Below, piece after piece: positions 1 to 4,158 of a DNA stretch of 7,416 nucleotides. Both the position numbers and the translations under genes were made by a program. Origin of the DNA: JBBDXA01 sp040902585 (GTDB taxonomy: Bacteria > Planctomycetota > Phycisphaerae > Phycisphaerales > Phycisphaeraceae); the NCBI GenBank assembly GCA_040902585.1, contig JBBDXA010000053.1:1-7416 (forward strand), in the 5' to 3' direction. The notes beneath the pieces are model-generated. The model was given only the letters and a program-made list of their open reading frames with translations, did not search any database and had not been told where the DNA came from. How positions within the stretch are numbered: the stretch's first letter is position 1; each line of letters begins with the position of its first letter.

Positions 1-60
1 GCCCATGGCACCCAACCTGACCCAAACTGATCATGCCACAAAATAGGGTCACGCCAGCGT

Positions 61-198
61 ATGATTCCCCTTCAGTACCTGCTGGCGCCGTTCTTCGGCG
101 TGACGCGGATGACGGCCCAGCTGCATCGCGAAGGCGAGTCGGTAAACGCCAGGCGGGTGCCTACGCATCATTTCGTTACCATGCCTCGGCGGAATTGA
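61..198 (+). pseudogene. Relic of an IS3-family transposase OrfB (fragment)
   Basis: A 45-codon open frame from ATG 61 to TGA 196-198. Residues 9-33 (bases about 85-159) read like the helix-turn-helix part of the IS3-family OrfB integrase, which typically has PFYG-x-RRMTA-x-LRREG-x-x-VN-x-KRV. Here it is APFFGV followed after one residue by RMTAQLHREGESVNARRV. The likeness stops after the RRV motif: the expected LMRLMG continuation is replaced by unrelated residues and a stop. No DDE catalytic core, OrfA or terminal inverted repeats are visible. Upstream, the frame meets TGA at 28-30. This is therefore a dead internal fragment, not a functional element. The family call rests on motif recognition by eye only. 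It sits just upstream of the isomerase gene, so it may mark an old insertion or rearrangement border. Bases 1-60 hold nothing else I can identify. Confidence 0.5.
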
Positions 199-258
199 CA
201 GACCCGCGTCGAAGGGATGACCTTCGATCCATCGGACCCGTTGCCCGGATGCTGGAGC

Positions 259-1176
259 ATGAAACTCGGATTGGTAAGCGCCATTTTGCCGGAGTGGAAT
301 CTGGATCAGGTGCTCGCGTTCGCCGCCGCCGAGCGGTTCGCCTGCGTCGAGGTGATGTGCTGGCCGGTGGGTAAGGCGGATCGCCGATTCGCCGGCGTCA
401 CGCATATCGATGTCGCCGGCTTTGATCGCAGCCGCGCCCGAATTGTTCACGACACCTGCGCTCGTCACGGCGTGCCTATTTCCGGCCTGGGCTACTACCC
501 CAACGCACTGGATCCTGATCCGAAAGTATCGCGAGCCGCAGTGACTCATCTCAAACGCGTCATCAAGGCCGCGGCGACGCTGGGCCTGAAAAACGTCAAT
601 ACCTTCGTCGGCCGCGATTGGACCAGGAGCGTGGATCTCAACTGGCCTCGCTTTCTCAAGACCTGGCGGCCGCTGATTGCGTTCGCCGAGGATCACGACA
701 TCCGCATCGGCATCGAGAACTGTCCGATGCTGTTCTCCCAGGACGAATGGCCCGGCGGGAAGAATCTGCTCACCACGCCCGCCATCTGGCGCCGCGCGTT
801 CCACGATATTCCTTCCTCGCACTTCGGCCTGAACTACGATCCTTCCCACTTCGTCCTTCAGCACATGGACCCGATCTCTCCCCTGCGCGAGTTTCAGGAC
901 AAGTTGTTTCACCTGCACGCAAAAGATATACAGATCAGACGCGACCGGATCAATGACGTCGGCATGTTCGCCCATCCGCTCCAGTGGCATCAGCCGCGGA
1001 TTCCAGGCTTCGGCGAAATCAACTGGGCCCGCTTCATGGGTGCGCTGATGGAAACAAACTACCGCGGCCCGGTCTGCATCGAAGTGGAAGATGATACCTT
1101 CGGCAAATCCCTCGAAGGTCGTAAGAGCGCGCTGAGGGTGGCCCGCAATGTCCTGAGTCCGTTCTTCGATTCCTGA
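259..1176 (+). CDS. Sugar phosphate isomerase/epimerase (xylose isomerase-like TIM barrel)
   Basis: A 305-aa cytoplasmic protein of the AP endonuclease 2 / xylose isomerase-like TIM-barrel family, whose members isomerise or epimerise sugars or inosose-type substrates using a divalent metal. Sequence evidence: an N-terminal first strand MKLGLVSAILPEW, then candidate metal and catalytic residues on successive strands: E153 (IGIENCP), D194 and H197 (NYDPSHF), H220 and D223 (HLHAKD), and E275 (CIEVED). All expected acidic/His ligand positions are present, so it should be active. The ATG at 259 is chosen because family members begin at this first strand; an in-frame ATG at 217 would add 14 residues with no fold counterpart. 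Neither start has a well-spaced Shine-Dalgarno sequence (GGAG at 254-257 is too close). It lies 45 bases upstream of deoC and is probably co-transcribed, suggesting a role in feeding a sugar or sugar phosphate into cleavage. The exact substrate cannot be read from the sequence; an inosose dehydratase/IolE-like or 3-epimerase role remains possible. Confidence 0.85.
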   Translation: MKLGLVSAILPEWNLDQVLAFAAAERFACVEVMCWPVGKADRRFAGVTHIDVAGFDRSRARIVHDTCARHGVPISGLGYYPNALDPDPKVSRAAVTHLKRVIKAAATLGLKNVNTFVGRDWTRSVDLNWPRFLKTWRPLIAFAEDHDIRIGIENCPMLFSQDEWPGGKNLLTTPAIWRRAFHDIPSSHFGLNYDPSHFVLQHMDPISPLREFQDKLFHLHAKDIQIRRDRINDVGMFAHPLQWHQPRIPGFGEINWARFMGALMETNYRGPVCIEVEDDTFGKSLEGRKSALRVARNVLSPFFDS

Positions 1177-1209
1177 AACACGAAGTCCCTCGGTGCCCGG
1201 TTCGCTCCT

Positions 1210-1215
1210 GGAGAG
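1210..1215 (+). promoter_or_regulatory. Ribosome binding site of deoC
   Basis: GGAGAG lies 6 bases (8 from the GGAG core) before the ATG at 1222, a good Shine-Dalgarno match with normal spacing. It fixes the deoC start and contrasts with the isomerase and dehydrogenase genes, which lack a clear one. Confidence 0.7.
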
Positions 1216-1221
1216 ATTCGC

Positions 1222-1959
1222 ATGAAGTACACCTATGAACAGCTCGCCGGGATGATCGATCATTCGCTCCTGCATCCGACCATGACGGATCGGGAAATGG
1301 AAGAGGGCTGTAAGCTGGCAGCGAAGTACGGCGTGGCATCGGTGTGCATCAAGCCTTATGCCGTCAAGAGTGCCGCGGAAATTCTCAAGGGCACCGGCGT
1401 GATCGTCGGCGCGGTGATCGGGTTCCCGCACGGCAACTCCACCACCGAGTCCAAGCGTTACGAAACCGAGCTCGCCTGCCGCGACGGCGCGGCGGAAATC
1501 GATATGGTCATCAACATCGGCAAAGCGCTGGGCGGGGATTTCGACTACGTCGAACGCGACATCCGCGCGGTCGCTGATGAAGCCCACCGTCGCGGCGCGA
1601 AGGTCAAGGTGATCTTCGAGAACGACTATCTGACGAGCGGCGGAGCCGGGCTTGCGAGCGATGACTTCAAACGCCGGTTATGCCAGATCAGTGAGCAGGC
1701 CGGTGCGGACTGGGTGAAGACGTCCAGCGGCTACGGCTTCGTCAAACAGCCCGATGGCAGCTACAACTACAAAGGCGCGACCGAACACGACCTCACGCTG
1801 ATGCGATCCAGTGTCTCCGCCAAGGTGCAGGTCAAGGCGGCTGGCGGCGTGCGCGACCTGGACGGGCTCATCAAAGTCCGCGACCTGGGCGCCACCCGCT
1901 GGGGCGCCACGGCGACGGCCGCCATTATGCAGGAGAACCGCAGGCGCGTGGCGGCGTAA
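1222..1959 (+). CDS. deoC: Deoxyribose-phosphate aldolase (DERA)
   Basis: A 245-aa class I aldolase that reversibly cleaves 2-deoxy-D-ribose 5-phosphate into glyceraldehyde 3-phosphate and acetaldehyde, in the cytoplasm; this is the last step of deoxynucleoside breakdown. Family motifs in order: IDHSLL (12-17), VCIKP (41-45), GFPHG (67-71), EIDMVINIGK (92-101) with the proton-relay Asp at D94, KVIFE (129-133), DWVKTSSGYG (163-172) with Schiff-base lysine K166, KAAGGVRD (205-212) with the second active-site lysine K205, and the phosphate-binding GATRWGATAT (223-232). Length is normal. Between the Schiff-base segment and the GAT motif there is a slightly longer loop (173-185) than in the short E. 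coli-like segment. The start has a good Shine-Dalgarno sequence. It sits 45 bases after the isomerase gene and 138 bases before an aldehyde dehydrogenase, which could in principle oxidise an aldehyde product. No nucleoside phosphorylase, phosphopentomutase or microcompartment shell gene is in the window, so a purely nucleoside-catabolic role is not shown. Confidence 0.95.
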   Translation: MKYTYEQLAGMIDHSLLHPTMTDREMEEGCKLAAKYGVASVCIKPYAVKSAAEILKGTGVIVGAVIGFPHGNSTTESKRYETELACRDGAAEIDMVINIGKALGGDFDYVERDIRAVADEAHRRGAKVKVIFENDYLTSGGAGLASDDFKRRLCQISEQAGADWVKTSSGYGFVKQPDGSYNYKGATEHDLTLMRSSVSAKVQVKAAGGVRDLDGLIKVRDLGATRWGATATAAIMQENRRRVAA

Positions 1960-2097
1960 GCATCCGGTCATGCCGCGGCCGAAGGCGCGGCCCCTATCGG
2001 CAAGGGCGGCTATTGATCCTCCGCCCCTCGGCGCGGCCAGCTCCAATACGCTGCGACAAATCGGCGACAACTCAACCTTTCACGATCGGACCGCACC

Positions 2098-3570
2098 ATG
2101 CCTCTCCCTCCCGGACAGAATGCACGGGCGCTCCGCTCGCCCCTCATTGACCCTGATCTCGGCTACATCGCCGGGCAATGGGTCGGTGCCGACTCGGGCA
2201 AGACCGTGGCCGTCATCAACCCCGCCACCGGTGAACACCTGGCGGATGTTCCCAACATGGGTAAAGACGAAACGCTTCGCGCCGTCAGCGCCGGCGAGCA
2301 GTCTCTCAAGGCACCGACGACCATCGATCAGCGCCGCGGCTGGCTGCTGAAGATCGCCCAACGGCTCAAGGACAACAAAGAAGAACTCGGCCGCATCATC
2401 ACGCTCGAGCACGGCAAACCGTGGAAGGAAGCACAGGGTGAAGTCGAATACGCCGCCGGTTTCTTCCAATACTGCGGCGAGCACATCGACGCGCTGAAGT
2501 CCCATCCGCTCAAGGAGCGGCCCAGGAATCACGACTGGACCGTGCATTATCGACCGGCCGGCGTCGTCGCCCTGATCACGCCCTGGAACTTCCCCATCGC
2601 CATGCTCGCGAAGAAACTCTCTGCCGCGCTGGCGGCGGATTGCGCCAGCATCGCCAAGCCCGCTTCAAAAACGCCGCTGACCATGATCGCGTTTTTCACC
2701 TTGCTGGCGAAGCTCGATCTGCCCGCGGGCAAGGTGAACCTGCTCATCGGTTCGCCCCAGACAATCGGCGATGTGCTGTGCCAGCATCCTTCGGTTCGCC
2801 TCATCAGCTTCACCGGCTCGACGGAAGTGGGGCGGCTGCTCCTTCACAACACAGCCGACTACGTCAAGCGGCTCACCCTCGAACTGGGCGGCAACGCGCC
2901 CTTCATCGTGTTTGACGATGCCGACCTCGATGCGGCGGCCGACCACCTCATGGCCAACAAGTTCCGCGGCAGCGGGCAGACCTGCGTCTGCGCCAATCGC
3001 GTGTATGTGCATCGCCTCGTCGTCGATGCCTTCGCCCAAAAACTCGCCCAGCGCGTGAAGAAGCTCAAAGTCGGCAACGGCCTCGAGCCGGATACCGACA
3101 TCGGTCCGCTCATCGATGAGAACGCATTCAAGAAAGTCAAGCGACACGTGGATGATGCCATCGCCAAAGGCGCGCTGCGCGTCGTCGGCGAAGCGCCAAC
3201 ATCGCAAGGGGAGTGGGGCAACTTCTTTCCGCCGACGGTGCTGCGAAACGTCACCAAGGAAATGGCCTGCGTCAACGAAGAGACCTTCGGCCCGCTGGTG
3301 CCCCTTCTCGAATTCGAAACCGAAGCGCAGGCGATCGAGCGCGGCAACGACACGGAATACGGCCTGGCGGCATACGTCTTCACGAAGGACACCGCCCGCG
3401 CCCAGCGCGTCATCCGCGGCCTGCGCTTCGGACACGTCGGCCACAACACCGGCACCGGCCCCGCACCCGAAGCCCCCTTCGGCGGCATGAAACAGTCCGG
3501 CTTCGGCCGCGAGGGCGGACGCGAAGGCCTGTTCGAATTCGTCGAACCGCAGACCGTGCCGGCGCTCTGA
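2098..3570 (+). CDS. GabD-type NAD(P)-dependent aldehyde dehydrogenase (succinate-semialdehyde dehydrogenase family)
   Basis: A 490-aa soluble, non-CoA-acylating aldehyde dehydrogenase that oxidises an aldehyde to a carboxylic acid with NAD(P)+. Catalytic signature: PWNFP with N164, the cofactor lysine in KPAS (K187), FTGST (238-242), general base in LELGGN (E262), nucleophile in GQTCVC (C296), and EETFGP (E395, F397). Full length for the family and no frame damage. Stretches such as ELGGNAPFIVFDDADLD and GQTCVCANR are near-identical to E. coli GabD. C298, two residues after the nucleophile, matches the CVC pair that acts as a redox switch in human ALDH5A1; whether it does so here is unknown. 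R290 of the expected carboxylate-binding set is kept, but the Arg after PWNFP is K172 and the serine loop near 455-456 is Pro-Ala. Succinate semialdehyde may therefore not be the substrate. Start ATG 2098 has no clear Shine-Dalgarno sequence. It follows deoC by 138 bases and may share its transcript or have its own promoter. Confidence 0.9.
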   Translation: MPLPPGQNARALRSPLIDPDLGYIAGQWVGADSGKTVAVINPATGEHLADVPNMGKDETLRAVSAGEQSLKAPTTIDQRRGWLLKIAQRLKDNKEELGRIITLEHGKPWKEAQGEVEYAAGFFQYCGEHIDALKSHPLKERPRNHDWTVHYRPAGVVALITPWNFPIAMLAKKLSAALAADCASIAKPASKTPLTMIAFFTLLAKLDLPAGKVNLLIGSPQTIGDVLCQHPSVRLISFTGSTEVGRLLLHNTADYVKRLTLELGGNAPFIVFDDADLDAAADHLMANKFRGSGQTCVCANRVYVHRLVVDAFAQKLAQRVKKLKVGNGLEPDTDIGPLIDENAFKKVKRHVDDAIAKGALRVVGEAPTSQGEWGNFFPPTVLRNVTKEMACVNEETFGPLVPLLEFETEAQAIERGNDTEYGLAAYVFTKDTARAQRVIRGLRFGHVGHNTGTGPAPEAPFGGMKQSGFGREGGREGLFEFVEPQTVPAL

Positions 3571-3597
3571 CGGCGTGAACGCCGTGAGTCCCACGGC
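3570..3597 (+). terminator. Two overlapping hairpins after the dehydrogenase stop; possible terminator
   Basis: ACGGCG (3570-3575), loop TGAA, CGCCGT (3580-3585) forms a perfect 6-bp stem starting at the last base of the stop codon. A second perfect 6-bp stem, GCCGTG (3581-3586), loop AGTCC, CACGGC (3592-3597), shares five bases with the first, so only one can form at a time. No U-run follows, so this is not a canonical intrinsic terminator; it may mark the transcript 3' end or serve as a Rho-type or processing barrier. Confidence 0.3.
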
Positions 3598-3626
3598 CGG
3601 GGCTAGCGCGGACGCCAGCCGAATCC

Positions 3627-3672
3627 GGGGGCGGGGCGGGGGCAACCTGGTGCCCTGGGCTGCATGGTTGCC
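3627..3672. repeat. G-rich block and 7-bp inverted repeat
   Basis: G runs of 5, 4 and 5 separated by single C (3627-3642) are followed by a further GGG at 3657-3659, giving four G runs with one 14-base loop. Overlapping this is a perfect inverted repeat GGCAACC (3641-3647) and GGTTGCC (3666-3672) with an 18-base loop. The block lies about 25-70 bases upstream of the strong promoter at 3698-3726. It could be upstream regulatory DNA or simply a GC-rich hairpin; no U-run makes it a terminator. Confidence 0.35.
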
Positions 3673-3697
3673 GTGATTGAAAAACCGATTCCCCGTC

Positions 3698-3726
3698 TTG
3701 TCAAAGCCGCATCAGTTTAGTATAAT
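3698..3726 (+). promoter_or_regulatory. Near-consensus sigma-70-type promoter
   Basis: TTGTCA at 3698-3703 (5 of 6 to TTGACA) and TATAAT at 3721-3726 (6 of 6) are separated by exactly 17 bp. In GC-rich DNA this combination stands out and lies in a non-coding stretch. Initiation would be expected near 3733-3735. It reads rightward into a GC-rich, structure-prone leader, a tandem repeat and a decayed gene end, and then, about 425 bases on, the DUF1592-group gene. The transcript could be a small RNA, a long 5' leader for the 4159 gene, or the leftover promoter of the gene whose remnant lies at 3881-3988. Use by housekeeping sigma factor is inferred. Confidence 0.6.
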
Positions 3727-3742
3727 GTACGGTCATTTCGTT

Positions 3743-3802
3743 CCGGCCGGGCCATCGACTCGCCGGGCCTGTATCGGCCGTCCTGAATCCCCCGGGGCGG
3801 CC
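3743..3802 (+). other. Structure-prone leader with alternative hairpins
   Basis: Starting about 10 bases past the predicted transcription start, CGGCCG (3744-3749) plus GGCC (3750-3753) can pair with GGCC (3766-3769) and CGGCCG (3775-3780), leaving a 12-base loop and a 5-base bulge. The same 3' arm, GGCCG 3776-3780, can instead pair with CGGCC 3798-3802. GGCCATCG occurs twice (3750-3757 and 3799-3806) and CCGGGCC twice (3747-3753, 3763-3769). This could be a regulatory leader or small RNA. It matches no riboswitch class I can recognise, and GC-rich DNA gives such pairings by chance. Confidence 0.25.
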
Positions 3803-3849
3803 ATCGCGATCCGTTTGCACTTGGGATGCCCGGTTTTGCCCTGCGACGA

Positions 3850-3877
3850 TGTCTAGTAGACACGGGGTAGACACGGG
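3850..3877. repeat. Palindrome joined to a perfect 11-bp tandem repeat
   Basis: TGTCTA-G-TAGACA (3850-3862) is a perfect 6-bp inverted repeat around one base. It overlaps two exact head-to-tail copies of GTAGACACGGG (3856-3866 and 3867-3877). The 11-bp period is about one helical turn, so the TAGACA half-sites face the same side of the DNA. This looks like an operator or recombination site, about 115-145 bases downstream of the predicted transcription start. The bound protein is unknown. Confidence 0.45.
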
Positions 3878-3880
3878 CTG

Positions 3881-3988
3881 GGAGAAGGGTGCGGCAGCCA
3901 TTACGGCGGCAACGCCGAGACCTACATGAACATCGGCGAGGCGATGGGGCAGGCCATGGTTGATTTGTTGACGACTGACGGCAAGTGA
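3881..3988 (+). pseudogene. 3'-terminal remnant of a gene, possibly a SASA-type carbohydrate esterase
   Basis: A 35-codon protein-like stretch ending in TGA (3986-3988). It contains HYGGNAETYMNIGEAMG and then an AMVDLL helix, the pattern of a real C-terminal helix rather than random sequence. The frame is closed upstream by TAG at 3857-3859 and has no convincing start. The sole internal ATGs would give a 20-residue or shorter peptide. The (G)-x-HY-x-GNAE-x-Y-x-x-IGEA-x-G-x-AM pattern reminds me of the C-terminal end of planctomycete SASA/sialate O-acetylesterase-like proteins, where the His is catalytic. That identification is by memory of the pattern and is weak. The upstream part of the gene appears lost, with the 11-bp tandem repeat sitting at the break. 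Confidence 0.4.
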
Positions 3989-4158
3989 GAAACAGCGACA
4001 GGGTGAGAGATCGATTCAACCTTTGCCGCGTGCTTGCGTGGGTGAGCGTGTAGCGAGCCCCAGCCTCGACCGGACTGATCGACTTCTGATAGTGAATCGG
4101 CTCGGGCCCGGTTAAAATGCCGGTCTGCCATTCGTCACCGGTATGACTGGATTTCACC
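3989..4158 (+). promoter_or_regulatory. Upstream region of the DUF1592-group gene, weak -10-like site
   Basis: This 170-base stretch has no gene. TAAAAT at 4113-4118 (5 of 6 to TATAAT) lies 40 bases before the ATG at 4159 and could serve as a -10 element. No matching -35 is found at 16-18 bp, so it may use an alternative sigma factor or not be a promoter at all. A weak GGA at 4149-4151 is the only ribosome-binding candidate for the downstream gene. Confidence 0.25.

Noticed and set aside
195..200. Perfect TTGACA that could be a -35 box for the isomerase gene
   Set aside because: No -10-like hexamer occurs at 16-18 bp; it overlaps the stop of the transposase relic and is probably chance.
217..258. 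Upstream in-frame ATG adding 14 residues to the isomerase
   Set aside because: The added residues do not resemble the family N-terminus, which begins at the MKLGLVSAIL strand.
49..1587. A 512-codon open frame on the minus strand across the isomerase and deoC genes
   Set aside because: It is antisense to two genes with complete family motifs, and its translation is rich in Arg/His/Ala without recognisable motifs. This is usual for shadows of GC-rich genes.
1972..1991. Hairpin GCCGCG/CGCGGC with 8-base loop after deoC
   Set aside because: Short stem, pure GC, no U-run after it; not distinguishable from chance in GC-rich DNA.
2665..3645. A 326-codon minus-strand open frame over the aldehyde dehydrogenase
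   Set aside because: Antisense shadow of an intact ALDH with all catalytic motifs; no domain features of its own.
3571..4158. Search for tRNA, known riboswitch, CRISPR array or attachment site in the long intergenic region
   Set aside because: No T-loop-like sequence, no recognisable riboswitch core, and no regularly spaced repeats beyond the single 11-bp tandem pair.
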